Positions 36,266 through 44,479 of a stretch of 64,000 bases of DNA are shown here, one piece after another. The stretch is from the NCBI GenBank assembly GCA_025357945.1, contig JANYLJ010000008.1:48684-112683 (forward strand), in the 5' to 3' direction. Position numbers and translations under genes: made by a program. Every line of letters starts with the position of its first letter. The stretch's first letter is position 1. Below the pieces are notes generated by a model. The model was not told the DNA's origin and did no database searches. It was given only the letters and a program-made list of their open reading frames with translations. The DNA comes from Gemmatimonadota bacterium (GTDB lineage: Bacteria > Gemmatimonadota > Gemmatimonadetes > Gemmatimonadales > GWC2-71-9).

Positions 36266-37264
36266 TCAGTCGAGCCGACGGATGAAGTTCAACACCGGCG
36301 TCGGCAGGAAGCGGGACCGGCCGGCGCGGATGGTCGCGCGGATCTTGATCTTCGCCAACGGCTCCAGCTTGCGGAATGTTTCGGCTGCATCGCTGGTAAG
36401 CGCGACATACACGAAACCGGTCTCGGGGAGCGGACCGCGGGCCAGCAGATACGGCTGACCCGCGGGAAGCTCCGGTCGCAACTCATCGGCCTTCTGGATG
36501 CCTAAAACCTGCACCGTCCATTCGACGGTCTGGCCGATGTACTTCTCTGGCGCCGCGCGGATGGCGGCGGCGGTGATCCCGGTCGGTTCCGGCGCGTTCC
36601 CCAGCGCGGCGTCGCGCACCCAGGCGTCGATCTGAACGTGCGCCCACCCGCTCTTGTGCTCGAGCACGTTGGCGTGCAACGGCGATTCCAGCGTCGCCAC
36701 TGTCGACCCGCCTGATTGGGCCGTGAGCGCCGAGCCAGCGGCCACGGTGGCGACGAGCGGCGCACCGCCCGATGCGGCCAGGGCGTGCGGCGTACCGCCA
36801 CCAGGCACCACGGCCAGCGGCGCTACCGCGGGTGCGGCGAACGCCGCCGCGGCCACCCAGCCTGTCCGCTTGACGTGAACCCAGCCACCCGTTGTTTCGA
36901 CCCGGTCGAACAGCGCCCCCAAGCGGGCCGATGCCAGCGGTTTCCCGCCCGGCTTGTCGCGCAGGGTGGTGCCGGCAGGCAAGGCGACGCTGACGTCGAA
37001 CCCATCGCGCTTGTCCTCGTGCAGTGCGTTCTCGGGAACCCATCCTTCAATCGTCGCCGGGAAGCCGCCGCCCTTGGCACCACGCACGACGAGCGACGTT
37101 CCCTTGCGGATGTGCAGGAGTTGCGTCCCGCCGGGTTCGTTGAGGAGGTCGGCCTCGACGCTCAGCGGCCGTGCGGCCTGCGCCGGTGCCGGCGCGGTGT
37201 TGGCCGCGAGCAACCCGAAGGCTGCTGCCAGGGCGTTCCGAACGACGTGCGGGCCGTGTCGCAT
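36266..37264 (-). CDS. Exported SH3b-type domain protein
   Basis: The protein has 332 aa with a signal peptide (VVRNALAAAFGLLAANTAPA). Two or three bacterial SH3 repeats: VRGAKGGGFPATIEGWVPEN, TLRDKPGGKPLASARLG followed by GGWVHVKRTGWVA, and SALTAQSGGSTVATLESPLH with HVQIDAWVRD. The C-terminal part (YIGQTVEWTVQVLGIQKADE, YVALTSDAAETFRKL) resembles an OB/tNA-like domain. SH3b repeats often bind peptidoglycan, so a periplasmic wall-associated role is plausible. First gene of a two-gene unit with the small protein downstream. Confidence 0.75.
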   Translation of the reverse strand: MRHGPHVVRNALAAAFGLLAANTAPAPAQAARPLSVEADLLNEPGGTQLLHIRKGTSLVVRGAKGGGFPATIEGWVPENALHEDKRDGFDVSVALPAGTTLRDKPGGKPLASARLGALFDRVETTGGWVHVKRTGWVAAAAFAAPAVAPLAVVPGGGTPHALAASGGAPLVATVAAGSALTAQSGGSTVATLESPLHANVLEHKSGWAHVQIDAWVRDAALGNAPEPTGITAAAIRAAPEKYIGQTVEWTVQVLGIQKADELRPELPAGQPYLLARGPLPETGFVYVALTSDAAETFRKLEPLAKIKIRATIRAGRSRFLPTPVLNFIRRLD

Positions 37265-37320
37265 CTGCAGCGCAGTCTACCGGGCGCGAGGTCGCGCGTC
37301 AAAGGTCCACGGTCACCAGA

Positions 37321-37349
37321 TTGGCCGCCCCGCGCTCCGCCGCTAGTTT
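37321..37349 (+). promoter_or_regulatory. Candidate sigma70-type promoter of gpmI
   Basis: TTGGCC and TAGTTT are separated by 17 bp, with the -10 about 33 bp before the gpmI start. The elements match the consensus only partly; the call rests on spacing and position in the divergent gap. Confidence 0.35.
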
Positions 37350-37382
37350 CGACAGTTCACTTCCTGCCGTTCTGGAGCCTGC

Positions 37383-38936
37383 TTGGCCGCTACGTCTCGA
37401 TCCCCTCTTCCGGTCGTCCTGTTGGTTCTCGATGGCTGGGGCTGGCGGGAAGATCCGGTTGGCAATGCCATCGCGCTGGCGCGGACGCCGACCTGGGATC
37501 GCCTGCTCGCGACCTCGCCGCGCACGCTGCTCGATGCCAGCGGACTGGCCGTCGGTCTTCCCGCCGGACAGATGGGCAACAGTGAAGTCGGCCACCTCAA
37601 TCTCGGCGCCGGCCGGGTCGTGCCCCAGGACCTGGTGCGGATCAACCAGAGCATCGAGCGCGGCGAGTTCTTCGCGCTGCCGGCGCTGCATGACGTCGCT
37701 GCGCACGCCCGACGCACCGGCGGCACGGTGCATCTTGCCGGACTGCTCGGTGCTGGCGGCGTGCATGCCATGGACGCGCAGCTGCTTGCGACGATCACGG
37801 CGATGGTTCGACTCGACGCGCCGCGCATCGCGATTCACGGCTTCCTCGACGGGCGTGACTCGCCGCCGAAATCCGCCGCCGACGTGGTCGGGGCGCTGCA
37901 GCACGACATCACCCGCGTTGGCGGCAACCGCACCCACATCGCATCGCTTACCGGTCGCTACTTCGCGATGGATCGCGACAAGCGCTGGGATCGGGTCCAG
38001 CTCGCCTACGACGCGATGGTGCACGGCGTCGGCACGGCAGTCATTGATCCGGTGGCCGGCATCCGGGCGGCGTACGATCACGGCGAGACTGACGAGTTCG
38101 TCAAGCCGCTGGTCGTCGTGCGTGATGGCGTCCCGGTCGCATCGATGCAGAACGGCGACGCGATCTTCTTCTTCAACTATCGCTCGGACCGGATGCGACA
38201 GATCGTCGGCGCGCTGGCGATTGCCGGCTTCGATGGCTTCCCCATCGGGGACCGACCGGAACTGTTCGCCGCGACGATGACACAGTATGACCAGACGTTC
38301 CCGCTGTCGCCGGCGTTTTCGCCGTTCTCGATGGTGCGCATCCTGGCCGAGGTGTTGAGCGGCGCCGACCGCCGGCAGTTCCGTACCGCGGAGACCGAGA
38401 AGTACCCCCACGTCACCTACTTCTTCAACGGGGGGAACGAACCGCCGTGGCCTGGCGAGGAGCGCGAACTGGTGCCGTCGGCCAAGGTTGCCACCTACGA
38501 CCTCAAACCGGAAATGAGCGCTGCCGGGATCACCGACGTGCTCTGCGGCGCGTTACGACGGGGCGACCACGAATTCTTCCTCGCGAATTTCGCCAACGCC
38601 GACATGGTGGGACATACCGGGGTACTGCCGGCCGTCATCAAGGCCGTCGAAACCGTCGACGAATCGCTTGGCCGGATCCTCGCCACCGCCGAGCGTACCG
38701 GTGTGCGCGTCCTGGTCACGGCCGATCACGGCAACGCCGAACAGATGCTCGACCCCACGACCGGCGGGCCGCACACCGCCCATACCACGAACCCGGTGCC
38801 CTTGGTCACCTTCGGCACCGCCGGCCTCACGTTGCGGACGGGCGGTGCGCTGTGCGACGTGGCCCCGACCGTTCTTGCCCTGCTCGGCCTGCAGCAGCCT
38901 GCCGAGATGACCGGGCGCCCCCTCCTGCACGGGTAG
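37383..38936 (+). CDS. gpmI: 2,3-bisphosphoglycerate-independent phosphoglycerate mutase
   Basis: The protein has 517 aa from TTG 37383, 5 nt after GGAG; no ATG or GTG fits before the conserved PVVLLVLDGWGWRED. Alkaline-phosphatase superfamily: Asp17 and Ser67 (MGNSEVGHLNLGAGR) hold the phospho-enzyme site, the insert domain has HGFLDGRDSPPKSA, GRYFAMDRDKRWDR and YRSDRMRQ, and metal ligands recur in NADMVGHTG and TADHGNAEQM, H in GPHTAHT. It interconverts 3- and 2-phosphoglycerate. Confidence 0.98.
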   Translation: MAATSRSPLPVVLLVLDGWGWREDPVGNAIALARTPTWDRLLATSPRTLLDASGLAVGLPAGQMGNSEVGHLNLGAGRVVPQDLVRINQSIERGEFFALPALHDVAAHARRTGGTVHLAGLLGAGGVHAMDAQLLATITAMVRLDAPRIAIHGFLDGRDSPPKSAADVVGALQHDITRVGGNRTHIASLTGRYFAMDRDKRWDRVQLAYDAMVHGVGTAVIDPVAGIRAAYDHGETDEFVKPLVVVRDGVPVASMQNGDAIFFFNYRSDRMRQIVGALAIAGFDGFPIGDRPELFAATMTQYDQTFPLSPAFSPFSMVRILAEVLSGADRRQFRTAETEKYPHVTYFFNGGNEPPWPGEERELVPSAKVATYDLKPEMSAAGITDVLCGALRRGDHEFFLANFANADMVGHTGVLPAVIKAVETVDESLGRILATAERTGVRVLVTADHGNAEQMLDPTTGGPHTAHTTNPVPLVTFGTAGLTLRTGGALCDVAPTVLALLGLQQPAEMTGRPLLHG

Positions 38937-38945
38937 ATTGTTGTC

Positions 38946-39650
38946 ATGCACCATCGTTTGATCCTGGGCCTCCTGCTGGCACCGTGCGTGTCCGCCGCAG
39001 CACAAGTCGGCTACCTGCCGAGCCAATCGCCATTCCGCGAGCTGACCGCGGGGACGTTCATGGAGTTCAATGGCGGCCGCGTCCTGGGCGCCGGCGGGCT
39101 GCTGGAATTGGGGCCGCGGAACGGCTACTCCGAGGGCGTGCGGCTCGTGCTCCGCGGCAACCACACCCTGCAAATTTCCTTCGGGCTGTGGACCGCCGGT
39201 ACGCAACGCACCCGGATCGATGCCGCCGACTCCGTCGCCACGCGCAACAAGGGGCTGATCGATCAGCGCCTGATCGCTGGCGAACTTGGCCTGCAGCTCA
39301 ATGCGACCGGCGGCAAGACGTGGCACGGTCTGGCCCCGTACGCCGGCATCGGCTTAGGCCTCGTCCACGGTCAGGCGTCGCCAGCCATCGACACGTCGGG
39401 GTATTCGTTCGGCACCAAACTGTTCTTCGCGCCGACCCTTGGTACGCGACTCTTTGCGGGGCAACGGCTCTATCTCAAGCTCGACGTCCGCGGCATCTTC
39501 TGGAAACTTGCGTACCCGGTGTCCTACTCCAACGAGCCCGCCAAGCAACCGGGCACGATCGGGCGTTCGAATGCGGTCAATACGACCGGTGTGACATCGC
39601 AATACACCGTGACACCCGAGATCCGGCTCGGCATCGGCATTCACTGGTGA
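38946..39650 (+). CDS. Exported outer-membrane beta-barrel-like protein
   Basis: The protein has 234 aa with a signal peptide (MHHRLILGLLLAPCVSAAAQ). The body alternates strands with Gly/aromatic turns (LTAGTFMEFNGGRVLGAGGL, HTLQISFGLWTAG, LAPYAGIGLGLVHG, TLGTRLFAGQRLYLKLDVRG) and ends VTPEIRLGIGIHW with a terminal aromatic residue, the classical outer-membrane barrel ending. Family unnamed. The stop overlaps the GTG of the PTPS-like gene by 4 bp. Confidence 0.75.
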   Translation: MHHRLILGLLLAPCVSAAAQVGYLPSQSPFRELTAGTFMEFNGGRVLGAGGLLELGPRNGYSEGVRLVLRGNHTLQISFGLWTAGTQRTRIDAADSVATRNKGLIDQRLIAGELGLQLNATGGKTWHGLAPYAGIGLGLVHGQASPAIDTSGYSFGTKLFFAPTLGTRLFAGQRLYLKLDVRGIFWKLAYPVSYSNEPAKQPGTIGRSNAVNTTGVTSQYTVTPEIRLGIGIHW

Positions 39651-40039
39651 CGAAGGGGGCGCGCTGTTCGCTCACCCGTGCGATCGCCCTGCACGCGCGG
39701 CACCGGTACCCCCATGGCGGGCCGCCCGAGGACCACGGTCACCTGTATCGCATCGAGGTCACCGTACGCGCGACGCTGGCTGCGACGCAGCCGGTGGTCG
39801 TCGATCTCGCCCGGCTGGACGCCATTCTGGCGCAACACGTCGCGCACCGGCTCGGCGGCAGCGACCTGAATGCGGCCATCCCGGAGTTCGCCTCGGGCGC
39901 CCAGTTACCGACCTGCGAAGCGTTCGCCGCATGGTGCTGGCGCACGATTGCGGATCGGCTGCCGCCGGACATCGAGCTTGAACGGGTGCGGGTTGCCGAG
40001 GATGCCACCCTGTGGGCGGATTGCACCGGCGTCGTCTGA
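39647..40039 (+). CDS. 6-pyruvoyl-tetrahydropterin synthase/QueD-like protein lacking the usual catalytic Cys
   Basis: The protein has 130 aa from GTG 39647. Zinc ligands: ALHARHRY and DHGHLYRIEVTV (HGH), then VVDLARLDAILAQHVAHRLG and a Glu near LPTCEAFAAWCWRTI, matching the PTPS/QueD fold (LDH.xLN and PT.E motifs). In QueD the nucleophile Cys lies four residues before HGH; here that residue is Pro (GGPPEDHGH). The protein may therefore have a different pterin reaction or be a non-canonical paralogue. It is coupled to the upstream barrel gene; no queC/queE nearby. Confidence 0.8.
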   Translation: MTKGARCSLTRAIALHARHRYPHGGPPEDHGHLYRIEVTVRATLAATQPVVVDLARLDAILAQHVAHRLGGSDLNAAIPEFASGAQLPTCEAFAAWCWRTIADRLPPDIELERVRVAEDATLWADCTGVV

Positions 40040-40064
40040 TACTCGCTGGCCCCGTGGGGGAACC

Positions 40065-40877
40065 ATGATTCAGCGTCCTGCGAAGACGTTCTGCCGCGCC
40101 GCCGGCACCATTGCACTCGTGCTCGCGCCGGTCGGGGCGCTGCGCGCACAAACCAGTGATGAGGCGCGACTCACCCTCGGCATCGCCGCTGGATACATCG
40201 GCTCGCTGACTTTGTGGGACGTCCCCAATCAACCGATCGCGTCGGCCAACTCGCCCGCCATCTTTCATCTGCGCCGGGAGACGCACTCGGATATCTCCAT
40301 CAGCGGGCAGGCCACGTTCTACCGCGGGCCGCACTTCGGCTTCACCGGCGAGTTCACGTACGTCGGCCTCGGAAACACCGATTCGTGCACCCTGGTCCAG
40401 GACGGCGGGGACGTCGAATTGGTCGCGGCGTGCAACGCACTCCAGGGCGCGCAGGGCAGCGCTTCCACCACGCTTGTGCAGGGCGGCGTGGTCTTCCGCC
40501 CGCTGGCGCGGTCGTTCCTCCAGCCGTATTTCAAGGGCATCGTGGGGCTCGCCTTTACGCCGAGCAGCACGATCATGACGCGATCGACGTACGGATCGAT
40601 CGGCGACACCGCGCTGATCCTGACGATTTACAAGGATGACAACTGGAAGGCAGTCCGGCCCGCATGGACGGCGGTCTTCGGCATCAGCACGGCGCCGAGT
40701 TCGGGATACCAGTTGCACATCGAGGTCCGCGAATCCTGGCTGCCACTTGGCGTGGTCACGGGCCCAACAACGGGCCAGGGTTTCGTCCCACCGCACAAGT
40801 CGGTGATCAAGGGATTCCCGAGCATTCTCGTCGGCTTCGACATCGTGCTCGAGAAGCAGCGCGGTCGCCGTTACTGA
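40065..40877 (+). CDS. Exported outer-membrane beta-barrel-like protein
   Basis: The protein has 270 aa from ATG 40065 after GGGGGAA; the frame is open upstream but that is the shadow of the PTPS-like gene. Signal peptide AAGTIALVLAPVGALRA-Q. The mature part has about ten amphipathic strands (ISISGQATFYRGPHFGFTGE, TLVQGGVVFRPLARSFLQPY, HKSVIKGFPSILVGFDIVLE) and two Cys (DSCTLVQDGGDVELVAACNA) that could pair. Resembles barrels with alpha-helical caps only weakly. Function unknown; 4 bp upstream of moeA. Confidence 0.75.
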   Translation: MIQRPAKTFCRAAGTIALVLAPVGALRAQTSDEARLTLGIAAGYIGSLTLWDVPNQPIASANSPAIFHLRRETHSDISISGQATFYRGPHFGFTGEFTYVGLGNTDSCTLVQDGGDVELVAACNALQGAQGSASTTLVQGGVVFRPLARSFLQPYFKGIVGLAFTPSSTIMTRSTYGSIGDTALILTIYKDDNWKAVRPAWTAVFGISTAPSSGYQLHIEVRESWLPLGVVTGPTTGQGFVPPHKSVIKGFPSILVGFDIVLEKQRGRRY

Positions 40878-40881
40878 GCCG

Positions 40882-42111
40882 ATGCGCGTCGCCTCGGTTG
40901 AAGACGCCGCGCGGGAAATCGTTGCGGCGGTTTCGGCACAACCACCCCTCCGCATGCCGCTCCTCGACGCCTGCGGCCACGTGCTGGGCGAGGATATCGT
41001 CGCCGGCGTGGCACTGCCACCGTGGACCAACGCGGGCATGGACGGATACGCCACGCGCGCCGACGATATCCACGGCGCCAGTCGGGAGACGCCGGTCCGC
41101 CTTCGCATCATCGCGACGATCGCCGCGGGAACGGTCGCCGAACAATCACTCGGTCCCGGCGATGCCGCCCGCATCTACACCGGCGCCCCGCTGCCGCCCG
41201 GGGCCGATTCGGTCGTCCGACAGGAAGACACCGATCGCGATGGCAACACCGTCATCATCCACCGCGATCGTGATGCCGGTGGCAATGTCCGGCACGCCGG
41301 TGGCGATCTCGCGCATGGCGCGCTGGCGCTGGCGGCCGGCACCGTCGTGGGGCCACACCAGGTGGCGCTCCTGGCCGCGCTGGCGGTGGCGCACCCGGTC
41401 GTGCATCGCCGTCCGCGCGTTGGCATCCTGTCGAGCGGTGACGAACTCGTATCGATCGATCATCCGGACGACATCCTCGCGGCGCGCCGGCAGGCGGACG
41501 TCAACGGTCCGGCGCTCGCCGCGCTGGTGCGGCATGCCGGCGGTATCGCGGTGCCTTTGGGCATCGCGCGGGACGATCCGCAGGAGCTTCGGCGCCTGAT
41601 CGACGCGGCTGATGACGTTGACCTGCTGATCACCGCGGGCGGCGTGAGCGTGGGCGACCACGACCATGTCCGCGCGGTGATGGCGGCCTGTCAGGTTGGT
41701 ACCGCGTTCGACCGCGTGCGCATGCGTCCCGGCGGGCCGACGGTGTTCGGGACGTTTCCCGACGGACGGCCGTGGCTGGCGTTGCCCGGCAACCCGGTCA
41801 GCGCGATGGTGACCTTCGAACTCTTTGGCCGGCCGGCGATCCGGCGCATGGCGGGACATCGCGATCCATTCCCGCCGCGGATGCGCGCGGTGCTTCGAGG
41901 GGAAGTGCGGCGTGACGCAACACTCGACCAGTACCTGCGGGTTCGGTTCGAGTGGCACGACGACGGCAACCGGCCGACAGCGGAGTTGACCGGGGCGCAG
42001 GGTTCCGGAATGCTGATGTCGCTGGTCCGGGCGGATGGCTTGGTGATCGTTCCGGCAGGCCGCGACGCACTACCTGCCAATTCCACCGTCTCGGCGATTC
42101 GCTTCAGCTGA
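40882..42111 (+). CDS. moeA: Molybdopterin molybdenumtransferase
   Basis: The protein has 409 aa. Typical MoeA/gephyrin-E order: N-terminal domain with LPPWTNAGMDGYATRADDI, AARIYTGAPLPPGADSVVRQ, domain III with RVGILSSGDEL, VDLLITAGGVSVGDHDHV, VRMRPGGPTVFGTF and LPGNPVSAMVTFELF, then C-terminal domain IV. It inserts molybdate into MPT-AMP. No other Moco gene is next to it. The gene likely continues the transcription unit of the preceding exported proteins. Confidence 0.96.
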   Translation: MRVASVEDAAREIVAAVSAQPPLRMPLLDACGHVLGEDIVAGVALPPWTNAGMDGYATRADDIHGASRETPVRLRIIATIAAGTVAEQSLGPGDAARIYTGAPLPPGADSVVRQEDTDRDGNTVIIHRDRDAGGNVRHAGGDLAHGALALAAGTVVGPHQVALLAALAVAHPVVHRRPRVGILSSGDELVSIDHPDDILAARRQADVNGPALAALVRHAGGIAVPLGIARDDPQELRRLIDAADDVDLLITAGGVSVGDHDHVRAVMAACQVGTAFDRVRMRPGGPTVFGTFPDGRPWLALPGNPVSAMVTFELFGRPAIRRMAGHRDPFPPRMRAVLRGEVRRDATLDQYLRVRFEWHDDGNRPTAELTGAQGSGMLMSLVRADGLVIVPAGRDALPANSTVSAIRFS

Positions 42112-42135
42112 TGGCCTGACCCGCGGCGGCGGCGG

Positions 42136-43332
42136 CTACATATCCCGCAGGATTTCGGCCTTCTTCTTTTCGTACTCCGCTTTGGTGATCAGTCCCTGCT
42201 GGTAGACCTCGTTCAGCGCCTTGAGGCGCGCGGCAGGAGTTCCCTTCGGCGACGCGGAGTCCTTCGCGGTCGCCTGGGGCGCGGTGGCCACTGCGTCCAC
42301 ACCGGTCGCCGCGGCCGGCGCCGGATTGAGTGCCGCGGCCCGACGAGCTTCGAACGCCCGCAAGTCGTCGCTAGCCTGCTTCGCCCGGCGGAGCTGCGTC
42401 ATCGCGTCGGTCGTAATACCGATGTCCTTCACCTTCTGCGCCTGCTCGAAGTAGTCCAGCGCCTTGGCGTACTTGCCCTCAAGGAACGCCACCAAACCGA
42501 CGTTGTAATAGCTGTGGGCGAGCTGCTTGTCATTGATGTTCGGCGTGGACCTGCAGGTCTCGATGTTCTCGGCCGACTGCCGGTCCGCCCCCGACGTATC
42601 GCCCGATTTCAGCAGGTCATACGCCAGGTTCATGCGGCAGTCCTTGTCGGCGAAGAAGTAGAGCTGCTGCGGCTCGGACCAGACCAGGAAGAGGCGGTGT
42701 ACCTCGCCGACCACCTGCTCCACGACCAGGTCAAACACCCGGAATTCCGAGGGGTACTCGGCGCAACAGGTTTCCTCAACGGTGTTCTCCATCTCGGCGT
42801 TCCTGTCGAACACTTCCGCCTGAAACAGCTGCCCGGTCTTCAGGTCGATCGTCTGCAACGACACCTTGAGGTAGGCCTTGGTCCTTGAATGCCACGTGGT
42901 GTGCACCACGTTGTGGCTATCGGTTGTCTTCGTGCTCGTCGGCTGTCGTTCGGTCGCTGCGCGCGAGACGTCAACCACGATCATCGCGGTCGCCCCGAGG
43001 AACTTTCCCATCTGCACTGCCGTCTGCTGATCGACATACCCACCGTAATTGAGCTGATGTTCGGCGAGCGTGTTCTGCAGGTTGCGCCGGTCGAGCACTC
43101 GCATCCCGGAGCGAACAAAATCGGCCTGGAGTGCGTCGACGATCTCGTCCGAACGCCGCCCCGTGGCCGGCCCGAATGCGAGCTGATTGACCGGGAGGCC
43201 GAGTCCTGGCGGATGATTGATCGTGACGGTGACCTTGGGGTTGGACATCCGATCGAACAGTTGCGCGGCTGTCGTGTCGGGCGCGACCGACAACATACCC
43301 AACGCGGCTGCAGTCAACACCAGGTGCTTCAT
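42136..43332 (-). CDS. Exported CsgG-like protein with C-terminal SHOCT motif
   Basis: The protein has 398 aa from ATG 43332 (MKHLVLTAAALGMLSVAPDT, cleavage at TTAAQ). The N-terminal half (VDALQADFVRSGMRVLDRRN LQNTLAEHQ, QMGKFLGATAMIVVDVSRA, KTDSHNVVHTTWHSRTKAYL KVSLQTIDLKTGQLF) follows the CsgG/Curli-assembly-component pattern of paired alpha-beta units. A tetratricopeptide-like stretch (AHSYYNVGLVAFLEGKYAKA LDYFEQA) follows, and the extreme C-terminus ARLKALNEVYQQGLITKAEY EKKKAEIL is a SHOCT motif. CsgG-like, TPR and SHOCT together suggest envelope assembly. No curli subunit genes are nearby. Confidence 0.75.
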   Translation of the reverse strand: MKHLVLTAAALGMLSVAPDTTAAQLFDRMSNPKVTVTINHPPGLGLPVNQLAFGPATGRRSDEIVDALQADFVRSGMRVLDRRNLQNTLAEHQLNYGGYVDQQTAVQMGKFLGATAMIVVDVSRAATERQPTSTKTTDSHNVVHTTWHSRTKAYLKVSLQTIDLKTGQLFQAEVFDRNAEMENTVEETCCAEYPSEFRVFDLVVEQVVGEVHRLFLVWSEPQQLYFFADKDCRMNLAYDLLKSGDTSGADRQSAENIETCRSTPNINDKQLAHSYYNVGLVAFLEGKYAKALDYFEQAQKVKDIGITTDAMTQLRRAKQASDDLRAFEARRAAALNPAPAAATGVDAVATAPQATAKDSASPKGTPAARLKALNEVYQQGLITKAEYEKKKAEILRDM

Positions 43333-43442
43333 CGAAGCCTCCACAGACGGGGCTAACCTATTCCACAAAAACAGTTTAGCGTTTGGTGCGTCGGCAGCGC
43401 AAGCGGCGCGCGGGCCTGCTGGCCCTGACCTCTCGAGGTACC

Positions 43443-43559
43443 ATGACGGAGCGGCGTGCAGCCGGGATCAGTGGCGGGGCGGCGGCCGCCTTGCCGGCCG
43501 CGACGACGAGCGTCCCAGGCGGAGGCGTGCGCGAGAAGCGCCGCCGCCGGCTGCACTGA
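43443..43559 (+). CDS. Short upstream ORF overlapping the terC start (putative leader peptide)
   Basis: The frame has 38 codons: ATG 43443 after GAGG (43435-43438), reading MTERRAAGISGG... and ending GGGVREKRRRRLH with TGA at 43557-43559, whose last base is the first base of the terC ATG. Such TGATG coupling often makes the downstream gene depend on translation of the upstream one. It is not a known protein; it could be chance in GC-rich DNA, but it is the only frame with a ribosome site in the 226-bp gap. Confidence 0.35.
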   Translation: MTERRAAGISGGAAAALPAATTSVPGGGVREKRRRRLH

Positions 43560-44479
43560 TGATCGCCGGCCACTCGGCGGCGATCTGGCTGATCTTCGTC
43601 GCGACGGTCGTGACGCTGCTCGCCGTCGATCTCGGGTTCGCCGCCCGCGTCCCGACGCCCTCGATCCGACGGTCCACCTGGTGGAGCCTTACGGTGGTTG
43701 CGGTCGCGGCACTGTTCTGCGGCGTCGTCTGGTGGTACGAAGGGCGCGCCGAGGCGCTCCAGTTTGCGACCGGCTACGTCGTGGAGTTTTCGCTTTCCGT
43801 CGACAATCTGCTCGTGTTCATCATGGTGCTGCACTATTTCGCCGTCCCGGCCGCGTTACAGCCAACGGTGCTCAAGTGGGGCATCCTCGGCGCGATGGCA
43901 ATGCGGGGCATCGTGATCGCTGCGGGAACGTTGATCCTGCATGAGTTCCACTGGGTGATCTACCTCTTTGGCGGGCTGTTGATCGTCACCGCCGTCAAGA
44001 TGCTCGCGAAACCCGACGCTGCCGACGCCAACCTCGACCGCAACCCGATGGTACGGGCCGCCCGGCGGGTGCTGCCTCTCAGCGAGCGCTTCGACGGCAA
44101 TGCATTCTTCGTGCGGGCCAACGGCAAGCTGCTGGCGACACCGCTGCTGCTGGTGGTGCTCGTGATCGAGTGGACCGACCTGGTGTTCGCCACCGACTCG
44201 ATCCCCGCGATCTTCGCGATCACGCGGGACCCGTTCCTGATCTACACGTCGAATGTCTTTGCCATCGTCGGGCTGCGGGCGCTGTTTTTTGTCCTGGCCG
44301 CGATGCTGACGCGATTCGTGTACCTGCGATTCGGCGTCGCGACAGTGCTGCTGCTCGTGGGCGCCAAGATGCTGCTCGAAAAGTGGGTCACCGTGCCGTC
44401 GCTCGCGTCGCTCGCGGTGATTGTCGCGGTGCTGGTGATCGCGGTCGTGGCGAGCGTGGCCACGGGGAACCGCCGCTAG
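43559..44479 (+). CDS. TerC/Alx-family membrane transporter
   Basis: The protein has 306 aa from ATG 43559. About eight membrane helices; diagnostic motifs are the acidic pairs ATGYVVEFSLSVDNLLVFIM (E..L.VDN) in TM3 and VLVIEWTDLVFATDSIPAIF (IEWTDLVFATDSIPA) in TM6, which line the cation path in the family. TerC/Alx proteins export Mn2+ and help metallate exported proteins. No convincing yybP-ykoY riboswitch was found upstream. The stop lies in CTAG shared with the stop of the convergent cyclase gene. Confidence 0.94.
   Translation: MIAGHSAAIWLIFVATVVTLLAVDLGFAARVPTPSIRRSTWWSLTVVAVAALFCGVVWWYEGRAEALQFATGYVVEFSLSVDNLLVFIMVLHYFAVPAALQPTVLKWGILGAMAMRGIVIAAGTLILHEFHWVIYLFGGLLIVTAVKMLAKPDAADANLDRNPMVRAARRVLPLSERFDGNAFFVRANGKLLATPLLLVVLVIEWTDLVFATDSIPAIFAITRDPFLIYTSNVFAIVGLRALFFVLAAMLTRFVYLRFGVATVLLLVGAKMLLEKWVTVPSLASLAVIVAVLVIAVVASVATGNRR

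Noticed and set aside
43380..43558. yybP-ykoY (Mn2+) riboswitch upstream of terC
   Set aside because: The conserved cores could not be found; only general GC-rich hairpins are present.
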